From Bryobacteraceae bacterium (lineage in GTDB: Bacteria; Acidobacteriota; Terriglobia; Bryobacterales; Bryobacteraceae): a stretch of DNA of 8,780 bases. Location: assembly GCA_014379815.1 (NCBI GenBank), contig JACMLA010000700.1, forward strand, positions 1 to 8,780, written 5' to 3'. How positions within the stretch are numbered: position 1 is the stretch's first letter; every line of letters begins with the position of its first letter. A program made the translations under genes and the position numbers. Below, one piece after another: positions 1-6,481 of the stretch. Below the pieces are notes generated by a model. It worked only from the letters and a program-made list of their open reading frames with translations. It did no database searches and was not told where the DNA came from.

Positions 1-20
1 CCTTCAAGCTTTTTGCTCAA
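1..20 (-). CDS. 5' end of a short-chain dehydrogenase/reductase (SDR) gene, cut by the window edge
   Basis: On the minus strand a TTG start at 20-18 opens a frame reading MSKKLEG before the window ends. A GGAGGA Shine-Dalgarno sequence lies at 35-30, with about 10 bases between GGAGG and the TTG. The start MSKKLEG, normally continuing K-(V/I)-A-(L/V)-V-T-G, is very typical of classical SDR oxidoreductases (NAD(P)-binding Rossmann enzymes) found next to TetR-family repressor genes. That family knowledge, plus the repressor gene just upstream and the inverted repeat between them, supports the call. Only seven codons are visible, so no catalytic motif can be checked. It could be another protein that happens to begin this way. 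Confidence 0.55.
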
Positions 21-29
21 GAGTTTTGT

Positions 30-35
30 TCCTCC
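30..35 (-). promoter_or_regulatory. Shine-Dalgarno site of the edge SDR gene
   Basis: The minus strand reads GGAGGA here, a near-perfect Shine-Dalgarno sequence about 10 bases before the TTG at 20-18. No ATG lies in the gap, so this site is what selects the TTG as a start codon. Confidence 0.6.
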
Positions 36-38
36 GGG

Positions 39-60
39 TTTTAGACTCAACGGTCTAAAA
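39..60. promoter_or_regulatory. Inverted repeat, probable operator for the adjacent TetR-family repressor
   Basis: TTTTAGAC, six spacer bases (TCAACG), then GTCTAAAA form a perfect 8-base inverted repeat. It sits between the stop of the TetR-family gene and the Shine-Dalgarno site of the edge SDR gene, where a repressor would block transcription. From memory, TAGAC...GTCTA half-sites resemble the boxes of LmrA/YxaF- and NemR-type TetR regulators. I found no second copy in the window, so the upstream genes show no equivalent site. A terminator is less likely: the stem is AT-rich and no T-tract follows it on the minus strand. I see no convincing -35/-10 pair around it. Confidence 0.6.
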
Positions 61-76
61 GTCGATTCAGGTTTCT

Positions 77-640
77 TCAGGTAACCGCAGCTAATGCGTG
101 ATGGATGACACTGGTTGTCCACTGGGGGTCCGAGCAGACTTTGTTGAAGGTCAGTATAGCCGTCGTAGCACCTAGCAGCGCTGCGGCCGCCTCAGACGGA
201 TCTACAGACGGAGGTATCTCGCCAGTTTTCTGACCCCTCACGATCAGCTCGCGAAACATTTCGAGGCTTTGTTCCAGTGCATCTCTTACGCGCTTGCGAA
301 CAGACATGTCCGCGCTGGACAACTCGGTCCCAAGGGTAAGAAAGAAACAACTCCGCTTGTTGGTTCTAAGTTCCTCAAAGTATTCCCGGATCGCTCTCAA
401 CGCGGATGTATTCTGGCTTAGAACGTCTTTCCTCATCTGACACCCGGCGAGCTCGGCACAACAAAACGCTTCAAGCAGCAAGCCATGTTTGTCTCCGAAG
501 GCGTTATACAAACTAGCCCGTGAGATTCCCAGCGCTTCAATTAAGTCATCGATGGAAGTGGATTCGTAGCCTCGGTCCAGAAACAATTGCATGGCTACCT
601 GAACAGCTTTGGCCCGGTCGAATTCTGGTGGGCGGCCCAT
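77..640 (-). CDS. TetR/AcrR-family transcriptional repressor, possibly NemR-like
   Basis: This 187-residue protein has the usual TetR-family length. The N-terminal DNA-binding domain opens with MGRPPEFD and carries a helix-turn-helix at about residues 28-49 (SIDDLIEALGISRASLYNAF). The rest is the all-helical ligand and dimer domain. Residues 96-108 (RSCFFLTLGTELS) match the conserved Gly/Ser-Cys stretch seen in NemR-like members. C98 and K167 are 69 residues apart, the same spacing as C106 and K175 of E. coli NemR, which senses electrophiles and bleach. The MGRP start is typical of the family. It lies five bases after the stop of the upstream hydrolase gene, with AGAAGG almost touching the ATG, so translation probably depends on re-initiation. 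The likely target is the inverted repeat at 39-60 and the SDR gene beyond it. The inducer is unknown, and redox sensing is inference. Confidence 0.93.
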   Translation of the reverse strand: MGRPPEFDRAKAVQVAMQLFLDRGYESTSIDDLIEALGISRASLYNAFGDKHGLLLEAFCCAELAGCQMRKDVLSQNTSALRAIREYFEELRTNKRSCFFLTLGTELSSADMSVRKRVRDALEQSLEMFRELIVRGQKTGEIPPSVDPSEAAAALLGATTAILTFNKVCSDPQWTTSVIHHALAAVT

Positions 641-645
641 GCCTT

Positions 646-2352
646 CTATGGAATCACAGGAGGGGGGATGACGGGCAGAATCAATCGGGAGGGTCGGGCT
701 CGCCCGTGATAAACAGTCTGCGCCGCTTTGCGATAAGTCGTCTCGTTCGCCAGAGCGCGGCCTGTATTGGAGTTGCGATCGAAGCGGGGGAAATTGCTGC
801 TGGCGACTTCGAGCCGGACGCGGTGACCGGAGCGGAAGAGATTGCTGGTGACGCCAACTTCAATGGTGACTGGGTACACTTCGCCCGGTCTGGCTGGAAC
901 AGGTTTGCTTAGCCCGTCCCGATACCGGAGCCTCAGGATCCCATCGCACAGGTTCCTTGCGTGGCCATCCGGAAACACGTCGACCAGCTTAGCCGTGTAG
1001 TCCGTATCAGGTGCTGACGTCGCGACGAAAAGAGTGGCGCGGATTGGGCCGGTTACTTCCATGTCCTGCTTCAGAGGAGGCGAAGTGTACACCAGAACGT
1101 CGTCCCGGTTCTCCACATCGCGTTGATCCATTGGACCCCATGGGAGTACTTTTGGATCGCAGCAAACAGCTCCGCCAGCTGTAGGGACAGGCTTCTCGGG
1201 ATCGTGGATCCACGAATCGAAGTCATCTCGTAAAGGTGTATGGATTGACAATCGTCCGTCACCCTGCAAGCTGTTCGCGCCTATTTCACTCGTCAGATAG
1301 AAAGAAGTGGGACGTGCTCTGCTGAGTGGCCATTCGTCCTCGTCGCGCCATTTGTTAGCTCCCATCACAAAGATCCGGACACGTGGACCGCTAAACGGCT
1401 CCGAGGGCTGGGGCGTGTGCATCCAGTAATGGAACCAGTCCAGTTGATACCGCCGAATCGGTGCACCCGAGTCATTGCCGAAGCTGATACCGGATGGATA
1501 AGGCGCAGACTGGTTGTGGGGCCAGGGACCGATAACAATTCGGTGCGCTGAACTGCGCCGGCTTAAAGAAATGAATGCGTCGAGGTCGCTCTCGACGTAA
1601 TTGTCGTACCAGCCACCAACGATAAACGCTGGTACCTGGATCTTATCCAGATGGTCGAAAGTGCTTCGATTTCTCCAGTAGGAATCCAGAGAAGGGTGAT
1701 CGAGAGCTTCCTGCCAGGAATCAATTGCCCGACCTGTAGCTCTTCGATCCGCGGTTCTCAGCGGGACATGACGGACATACTCCTGAAAGTCGGGTCGGAA
1801 CGGCCAGGGCAATTTCAGATTGTCAGCGATCCAGCTCAGGCGGTGCCCCAGCTTCAATGCACCGCCGCGGGAGTAGTAGCGGTCGCGGTACTCGTCCGAA
1901 CCAGAGACTACCGGGAAGATCGCAATCAGATGTGGGTTTTGTGACAGGGCTGCCTGCCATTGAACAATTCCGAGGTACGACCCCCCAAGCATTCCCACCT
2001 TGCCAGTCGACCACGGCTGACGGGATATCCAGTTCAACGTGTCATCGCCGTCGTTTTTTTCCTGGACAAGGGGACGAAAAACTCCACCGGAAGAATAGCG
2101 GCCCCTGACATCCTGCACCACAATCGAGTAACCGCTCTCCAGAAAGACCTTGTAACTGCCCACCAGGTAAGTGCCCTTGTTGTAGGGTGTGCGAATTAAA
2201 AGCGTCGCAGATCTCTGCTGTTTTTCAGGGAGAAATACGTTGGCAGCAAGCTTCACACCATCGCGCATCGGAATCTCTACGAAATCCTCTACGCCGATAG
2301 CAGTTAGTTGTGTACAGGAAGTTAGTAACAGGAACAAGCTAAGAAAACGCAC
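646..2352 (-). CDS. CocE/NonD-family alpha/beta hydrolase, probable lipoprotein
   Basis: From the GTG at 2352 this is a 568-residue protein of the X-Pro dipeptidyl-peptidase/cocaine-esterase (CocE) family, whose members cleave esters, amides or acyl-amino-acid bonds. The visible triad is S125 in GGSYLG, D250 in GGWYDNY and H279 in GPWPHN, matching Ser-Asp-His of CocE. The N-terminal strand EIPMRDGVKLAANVFLP (26-42) and the C-terminal jelly-roll-like domain (about 420-565) are also typical. The frame stays open to an ATG at 2421, but those 23 extra residues lie inside the end of the glycosyltransferase gene. The GTG start has GGGG eight bases upstream. It exposes a signal sequence RFLSLFLLLTSC with lipobox L-T-S-C at 10-13, which is short but plausible. 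Export to the envelope as a lipoprotein is therefore inferred. The gene overlaps the glycosyltransferase by 14 bases and ends 5 bases before the repressor. The C-terminus ends VIPPPVIP, encoded across a C6 run at 662-667. The substrate is unknown. Confidence 0.9.
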   Translation of the reverse strand: MRFLSLFLLLTSCTQLTAIGVEDFVEIPMRDGVKLAANVFLPEKQQRSATLLIRTPYNKGTYLVGSYKVFLESGYSIVVQDVRGRYSSGGVFRPLVQEKNDGDDTLNWISRQPWSTGKVGMLGGSYLGIVQWQAALSQNPHLIAIFPVVSGSDEYRDRYYSRGGALKLGHRLSWIADNLKLPWPFRPDFQEYVRHVPLRTADRRATGRAIDSWQEALDHPSLDSYWRNRSTFDHLDKIQVPAFIVGGWYDNYVESDLDAFISLSRRSSAHRIVIGPWPHNQSAPYPSGISFGNDSGAPIRRYQLDWFHYWMHTPQPSEPFSGPRVRIFVMGANKWRDEDEWPLSRARPTSFYLTSEIGANSLQGDGRLSIHTPLRDDFDSWIHDPEKPVPTAGGAVCCDPKVLPWGPMDQRDVENRDDVLVYTSPPLKQDMEVTGPIRATLFVATSAPDTDYTAKLVDVFPDGHARNLCDGILRLRYRDGLSKPVPARPGEVYPVTIEVGVTSNLFRSGHRVRLEVASSNFPRFDRNSNTGRALANETTYRKAAQTVYHGRARPSRLILPVIPPPVIP

Positions 2353-3418
2353 GGAGCAGGCCCCAGTATAAACCGGCAACGCGATCCGGAGCGTGCTGGG
2401 CAAGAATATGGTCTCGAGCACGTAGACCCACAGCCGCAGCGTCAGAGGGAAAACGCTTTAGCCAACGCAGCAAGTCTGTGAGGTGTGCGCGTTCGGGTAA
2501 GCCGGCTTGCACCCGAATACAGGAGGTTTCCGGATACCTGCTGTTCTCTTCCGAATGGGTCAGGATCACGGGTTTGCCCGCCGCCATGAGCCGGACGGAG
2601 ATACCGGATGTTTCGCCGGCGGAGGGGTAACGAAGGTTCGCACAGATGTCGACGGCGTGGTGCAAGAGGTTGAACTGCGTCACGTTGGAAAAGCCTCTTC
2701 GAATCACGTGGGAGGAACTGAACAGCGGCTCGAGTGCTTTGGCAAGTTCGGCCGTGCATTCCCCTGCTATTAGGAGCTTCACCCCCGCTTCGCCACACGC
2801 TTCAACTACAGTGCGAACCCGCTTGGACTGACGCAGGTGTCCAAACAGACCACAAAGCGGTTCCCGTGAAGGGACGGCAAGCGATTTGCGCGCATCCAGA
2901 ACATCGGCGGCGGAATGTTCACGGACGGCGAAGTGCAAATGGGGAATCTCCACGACGTCCGTGCTGGGTGCGTGCTGCTGGACCATGCGCGCGGCTGCGG
3001 GATTGTGAACGACCACTGCCCGGGCCGTCTCACAAATCCGGCGAAGCATGGGGTGGGAGAAGTATCTTTCGTCAGAAGCCGAGGACGCTCGACGATCCCA
3101 TAGCTCTGCGGCCAGGTCACGGCTCCACTCGCCGTAGTTGTAAACGAACTCGGTGATGTACTCCGAGCGTGCTAACTGACCCAGGAGAAAGTGATGCAGA
3201 ACGGCATCGTGCAGGACGACGATGCCCGGCTCCGAAAGTGCACGGCGGTAGATTGCGGCGTGCAGGTGATTATTGCCGAGGTGATAGAGATTTACTGACG
3301 CGCGTCGGGGGGCCAGTTCCAGAGACCCGTGACGCTGCAAGGCATGAAAAAGAGCTTCGGCGTAATCTGCGACGCCGGTTCGCGCCGGTGGCATGGGCGC
3401 AAAGTATCCGACTGTCAT
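2339..3418 (-). CDS. GT4-type (GT-B fold) glycosyltransferase
   Basis: This 359-residue protein has the hallmarks of retaining GT-B glycosyltransferases of the GT4 type. The N-terminal APMPPARTGVADYAEAL (7-23) is the classic PPxxTGIADY loop. LYHLGNNHLH (44-53) and VLHDAVLHH (68-76) follow in the acceptor domain. The donor domain starts near GLFGHLRQSKR (190-200) and contains NLRYPSAGETSG (261-272) then AAGKPVI (279-285). E269 fits the first Glu of the EX7E motif, but residue 277 is Leu, so the second Glu is absent, as in some relatives. There is no signal peptide or membrane helix, so it acts in the cytosol on an unknown acceptor, perhaps in surface polysaccharide or glycan assembly. The ATG shares ATGA with the yggS stop, indicating translational coupling. 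Confidence 0.88.
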   Translation of the reverse strand: MTVGYFAPMPPARTGVADYAEALFHALQRHGSLELAPRRASVNLYHLGNNHLHAAIYRRALSEPGIVVLHDAVLHHFLLGQLARSEYITEFVYNYGEWSRDLAAELWDRRASSASDERYFSHPMLRRICETARAVVVHNPAAARMVQQHAPSTDVVEIPHLHFAVREHSAADVLDARKSLAVPSREPLCGLFGHLRQSKRVRTVVEACGEAGVKLLIAGECTAELAKALEPLFSSSHVIRRGFSNVTQFNLLHHAVDICANLRYPSAGETSGISVRLMAAGKPVILTHSEENSRYPETSCIRVQAGLPERAHLTDLLRWLKRFPSDAAAVGLRARDHILAQHAPDRVAGLYWGLLRAFS

Positions 3419-4074
3419 GTCTTTTGCCGCTTGCCGAACAACGCCGTTCCAACCCGGATGTGCGTTGCTCCTTCGGCAATCGCAACCTCCAGGTCGTGGG
3501 ACATCCCCATGGAGAGATCCTGGAGCCGATACTCCGAAGCGATCTCGCGCAGTTTCGCAAAGTAGGGTCGGGATTGCTCGGGTTCATCCGACCATGGCGG
3601 CATCGTCATCAGGCCCAGCAGTTGCAGATTTGGGCACTCTGCCACAGCTCCCAGAATCGCCTTCAGTTCGTCGGGTGCCGCTCCGTGCTTAGACTCTTCT
3701 GCGGAAAGCTTTACCTCGATCATGATCTTCAGGGCTTTGCCAGACTCATTCAGACGCCGCGCCAGCTTTGGAGAATCCACAGTCTGAACTACGTTGAAAA
3801 GCTCAGCTGCCCGGGCTGACTTGTTGGACTGAAGATGGCCGATCAGATGGAAGACGGCGCCCTCAAGCTGCGAGACGTTGGGTGCCTTATCACTGAACTC
3901 CTGCACGTAGTTTTCCCCGAAGTGCCGAAGGCCGAGCTCATGAGACTCCGCAATTACGCTGAACGGGAAGATTTTAGTCACACCGACCAAGGTAATGTCA
4001 CTTCGGTTACGCCCGCTGCTCGCGCAAGCGTTTGCGATCCGCTCCTCAACATCCCTGAGACGTTCTGCAAGCAC
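3415..4074 (-). CDS. yggS: YggS/PROSC-family pyridoxal-phosphate homeostasis protein
   Basis: From the GTG at 4074 the product has 219 residues, close to the 230 or so of E. coli YggS. This cytosolic single-domain TIM-barrel protein binds PLP and balances vitamin B6 and amino-acid pools, with no known enzyme activity. Diagnostic motifs are LVGVTKIFP with the PLP lysine K34, FGENYVQE, HLIGHLQSNK, GLMTMPP, and the C-terminal phosphate loop SMGMSHDLEVAIAEGATHIRVGTALFG. The frame stays open far upstream to 4443, but that part is antisense to the divergent gene. Starting at GTG gives MLAERLRDVEERI, aligning well with the family N-terminus MSIAENLxxVxxRI. No clear Shine-Dalgarno site precedes it. 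A weak TTGCAA-17 bp-TATTAC pair (4115-4087) would give an almost leaderless transcript. It is the first gene of the four-gene minus-strand run. Confidence 0.93.
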   Translation of the reverse strand: MLAERLRDVEERIANACASSGRNRSDITLVGVTKIFPFSVIAESHELGLRHFGENYVQEFSDKAPNVSQLEGAVFHLIGHLQSNKSARAAELFNVVQTVDSPKLARRLNESGKALKIMIEVKLSAEESKHGAAPDELKAILGAVAECPNLQLLGLMTMPPWSDEPEQSRPYFAKLREIASEYRLQDLSMGMSHDLEVAIAEGATHIRVGTALFGKRQKT

Positions 4075-4090
4075 GCAGCACGATTGTAAT

Positions 4091-5701
4091 ATGCAGTCCG
4101 ACCAGCAACTTGCAACCTGGGAAACAATCCAGAAGTTTATCGCTGCTGCGAAACAGCCCGTTGCGTTTGAGCGTGGCGTGGAGCCCATGCCGCTCACCCC
4201 AGGAAACTTTGAGATCCGTCTTGAGGGCAGCCGCCTGATTTTCCAGGTCTGGTCGACAGAACACAACCTTGTGCGCCAGGTGACCGCCATTGAGACGTCG
4301 GCGACACCTGGTGAACTTAGCCTCACTATCGAGAAGTTTGGCAAAAAAGCGGGAACACTCCTTTTGCTGGACGCTGCGAAACCCCGGTCGATGCAGAAGA
4401 CGAAGAGGGCTGGCAGGCTCGCCTTCACGGAACAGTTTCGCAACTCCCTCCACCGTCAGTTCACCGGCTGGAAGATTGCTGAGCTGACTTGTGAGACGGA
4501 TCTGGAGCACAGCCTCTCGCCGGTTCATCCCAGGGCCTTTCTTCGGAAAGGGCAAGCTGGCTGGGCGGCCATTGGGTCTGCCACTGCTGCGGACGCCGAT
4601 CACGCGCTCACGTTTGGTCTGATCTGGCTGGACTACTTGCGTCGTCGTGAGCGGAAGATCACGATCGAGGGTCTTGCGATCTTCCTGCCGGAAGGGCAGG
4701 AGCGAACAACGGCTCACCGCATCCGACATCTTGATACTGGGATGGCGCAGTACCGTCTCTTTGTACACGCGGATGACTTGGAGCTGCCTGTCGATTGCGC
4801 AGACTCGGGCAACATCGAAACCATCCTGCCCGACCGGGTTGCTTCGGTCTTCGCTCCCGACTGGGTTCGCGATCTTCCCGGAGAACGTGTGGACAGCGCG
4901 GGTGAGGTGAGCCTGCGTATCCGGGGTCTCGAGTATGCGCGGTGGAATGGCCGGGAACTTCGAGCCGGCATCGACACCCGACGACCTGTTGGAGAAGTTG
5001 GTGCGCCGGAGATTCGCGCACTGGGGAACGAGATTGCAAAGATGCGAAACCCCGGAGAAGGGGACCGCCGCAATGCCTTGTTCGCCGCATGTCCAGAGCG
5101 TTGGCTGGAGTCGCAGATCCGGCAGAACCTGTCCGCTGTTGACGCTTCACTGAACGGTCCGGTGTACACACAGGCTCCCAGCTTTGCCGGAGGAGAGCGA
5201 GGGGTGCTCGACCTGGTTGCTATTGGCTCTGACGGTCGGCTCACTGTACTGGAAGTGAAAGCGTCCGAGGACATCCATTTGCCGCTTCAGGCTCTCGACT
5301 ACTGGGCCAGAGTGAAGTGGCATCTGGAACGAGGTGAGTTTGCCGCGAAACACTACTTTCCAGGTCACGTGATCAGTAACAGCTCGCCGCGACTGTTTCT
5401 GCTCGCTCCTGCGCTGCACTTTCATCCCTCGACTGAAACGATCCTGGCCTATGTAACATCGGACGCTCAGGTAGAGCGCATCGGGCTGGCTGCTTCCTGG
5501 AGATCGGAACTGAAAGTGGTGTTCCGCATTGAAGGCAGAACTGCGATGAATGCGACGATGGAGGCGAGGAACTATGAAGGCAGCGCAGGTGCTGAGTCAG
5601 ATCCGGGATGCCCTGGGACACCTCAATCCGGCACAGGTTCGGGAGGAAGCGACGAGGCCGTTCACGATACAGCTGTATGCTGGATCGACGCAGGCTTATG
5701 A
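4091..5701 (+). CDS. Uncharacterised protein with C-terminal PD-(D/E)XK nuclease-like domain
   Basis: Read from the ATG at 4091 this is 536 residues. Residues 1-320 match no family I recognise. Residues 335-480 carry a PD-(D/E)XK-type core: E340 in RWLESQIRQNL, D374 in GVLDLVAI, E388-V-K390 in LTVLEVK, and Q400 with Y404 in LPLQALDYW, which resembles the Q-x3-Y motif of RecB/NucS-like nucleases. This suggests a cytosolic DNA-acting or DNA-binding protein, though nuclease activity is not shown. An upstream ATG at 3995 is rejected because the added residues are antisense to yggS. No Shine-Dalgarno site precedes 4091, so the start is uncertain. The frame overlaps the next gene by 128 bases. The last ~45 residues, rich in Gly, Ser and Pro, look like a shadow of that gene. 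Stops in both other frames (5530-5532 and 5547-5549) fit a natural end there and a possible frameshift. Confidence 0.8.
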   Translation: MQSDQQLATWETIQKFIAAAKQPVAFERGVEPMPLTPGNFEIRLEGSRLIFQVWSTEHNLVRQVTAIETSATPGELSLTIEKFGKKAGTLLLLDAAKPRSMQKTKRAGRLAFTEQFRNSLHRQFTGWKIAELTCETDLEHSLSPVHPRAFLRKGQAGWAAIGSATAADADHALTFGLIWLDYLRRRERKITIEGLAIFLPEGQERTTAHRIRHLDTGMAQYRLFVHADDLELPVDCADSGNIETILPDRVASVFAPDWVRDLPGERVDSAGEVSLRIRGLEYARWNGRELRAGIDTRRPVGEVGAPEIRALGNEIAKMRNPGEGDRRNALFAACPERWLESQIRQNLSAVDASLNGPVYTQAPSFAGGERGVLDLVAIGSDGRLTVLEVKASEDIHLPLQALDYWARVKWHLERGEFAAKHYFPGHVISNSSPRLFLLAPALHFHPSTETILAYVTSDAQVERIGLAASWRSELKVVFRIEGRTAMNATMEARNYEGSAGAESDPGCPGTPQSGTGSGGSDEAVHDTAVCWIDAGL

Positions 5702-6437
5702 AGAACTGGAAGGATGGCTTGCGCCGGCTGACCTGAGTGAGGTGCGTCGCAGCGAAGTGAACTCCGTCGTCCGGCGGGGGGCAGACTTTGGCGGCGGCAC
5801 TTTAATTCAGATTGCCGACGATGGTGTTCCTGCGGCAGCGGATCATTTCACCTTTCGAAGGGGCTACCCCGAACAGGTTGTCTGCGACATTCTGGAGAGG
5901 CATCCGGAACTGCGCCTGTCGCTGGCACGCACACTCAGACCCTTCCGGGAACCGGTTGCAAAGAGCATCATCCTGGACATCTCGAAGGAGAACGCACTGT
6001 TTTCCATCGCGACCTCCATTCCGGCCGTTATGCCTCTGCTAGCTGTGCCGTGGGCTGCGGGTGAGTTTGCATCCGATACCGCGTTCCTTACCGGAAATCA
6101 GATCCGGATGGCCTTTACTCTCGCCGCAGCAAACGATCGAACAGTAGGATATCGGGAACAAAAAGCAGAGATCGCCTCATTGTTCGCCGGAGCGTTCGGA
6201 TGGCGCGCTATCGCAAGGGAACTTGTCAGTAAGATTCCTTTCGGCGCCGGAGTAATACCCAAAGCGGCAATTGCGTTCGCAGGAACGTATGTCATCGGCG
6301 CGTCGCTGGAACGGCTCTATCACGTGGGGTATGGCTACTCTGCAACGGAGCGTAAAGATGCATACGATGCTGCACTTGAGAAGGGCAGGGAAGTTGCAGC
6401 GTCGCTGATGCGTAACTTCTCTCAGAAGAAGAGCTGA
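5574..6437 (+). CDS. DUF697-like membrane-associated protein
   Basis: The product has 287 residues from the ATG at 5574, which has GAGG and AGGA close upstream (5561-5570). An in-frame ATG at 5550 would add MRRWRRGT and lacks such a site. The N-terminal region (LNPAQVREEATRPFTIQLYAG, about 17-37, then EELEGWLAP) is soluble and lacks any Walker A motif, so it is not an intact GTPase. The C-terminal half resembles DUF697: a hydrophobic stretch with SIPAVMPLLAVPW (148-160), LTGNQIRMAFTLAAA (172-186), then GWRAIARELVSKIPFGAGVIPKAAIAFAGTYVIG (209-242), whose Pro/Gly-rich pattern is typical. Segments near 142-163 and 224-246 could enter or cross the inner membrane. The gene follows the nuclease-like gene in the same orientation and is probably co-transcribed with it. 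Its role is unknown; DUF697 proteins often accompany GTPase-like partners. Confidence 0.8.
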   Translation: MKAAQVLSQIRDALGHLNPAQVREEATRPFTIQLYAGSTQAYEELEGWLAPADLSEVRRSEVNSVVRRGADFGGGTLIQIADDGVPAAADHFTFRRGYPEQVVCDILERHPELRLSLARTLRPFREPVAKSIILDISKENALFSIATSIPAVMPLLAVPWAAGEFASDTAFLTGNQIRMAFTLAAANDRTVGYREQKAEIASLFAGAFGWRAIARELVSKIPFGAGVIPKAAIAFAGTYVIGASLERLYHVGYGYSATERKDAYDAALEKGREVAASLMRNFSQKKS

Positions 6438-6470
6438 CTGGCAGTCAGAAATGGTAGTGGAACCTGACTG
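6434..6470. repeat. Inverted repeats of CTGACTG between convergent genes
   Basis: CTGACTG at 6434-6440, CAGTCAG at 6442-6448 and CTGACTG at 6464-6470 occupy most of the 44-base gap between two convergent stop codons. The first pair can form a 6-bp stem with a 3-base loop overlapping the TGA of the DUF697-like gene. The second pair can form a competing 7-bp stem with a 15-base loop. No T-tract follows on either strand, so a classical intrinsic terminator is not supported, although the position suits a 3'-end structure. Confidence 0.4.
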
Positions 6471-6481
6471 TGATGACGCGC

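Noticed and set aside
39..60. Inverted repeat read as a rho-independent terminator of the TetR-type gene
   Set aside because: The stem is mostly A/T and is followed by CCCGGAGGA on the minus strand, not a T-run. The Shine-Dalgarno site begins only four bases later.
3995..4090. Upstream ATG extending the nuclease-like gene by 32 residues
   Set aside because: The extension is antisense to the conserved N-terminus of yggS, and its residues (Arg/Ser/Leu-rich) have no family character.
4085..4090. TGTAAT as a -10 box for the nuclease-like gene
   Set aside because: It is close to consensus, but transcription would start after the ATG at 4091, and the -35 position (GTTCTG) is poor.
4075..4443. Long N-terminal extension of yggS in the open frame
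   Set aside because: YggS proteins are about 230 residues. The extra 123 residues lie antisense to the divergent gene and match nothing in the family.
4046..5274. Long open frames antisense to the nuclease-like gene
   Set aside because: They are Arg/Ser/Pro-rich, lack recognisable domains or ribosome sites, and lie opposite a frame with a clear PD-(D/E)XK-type core. They are GC-driven shadows.
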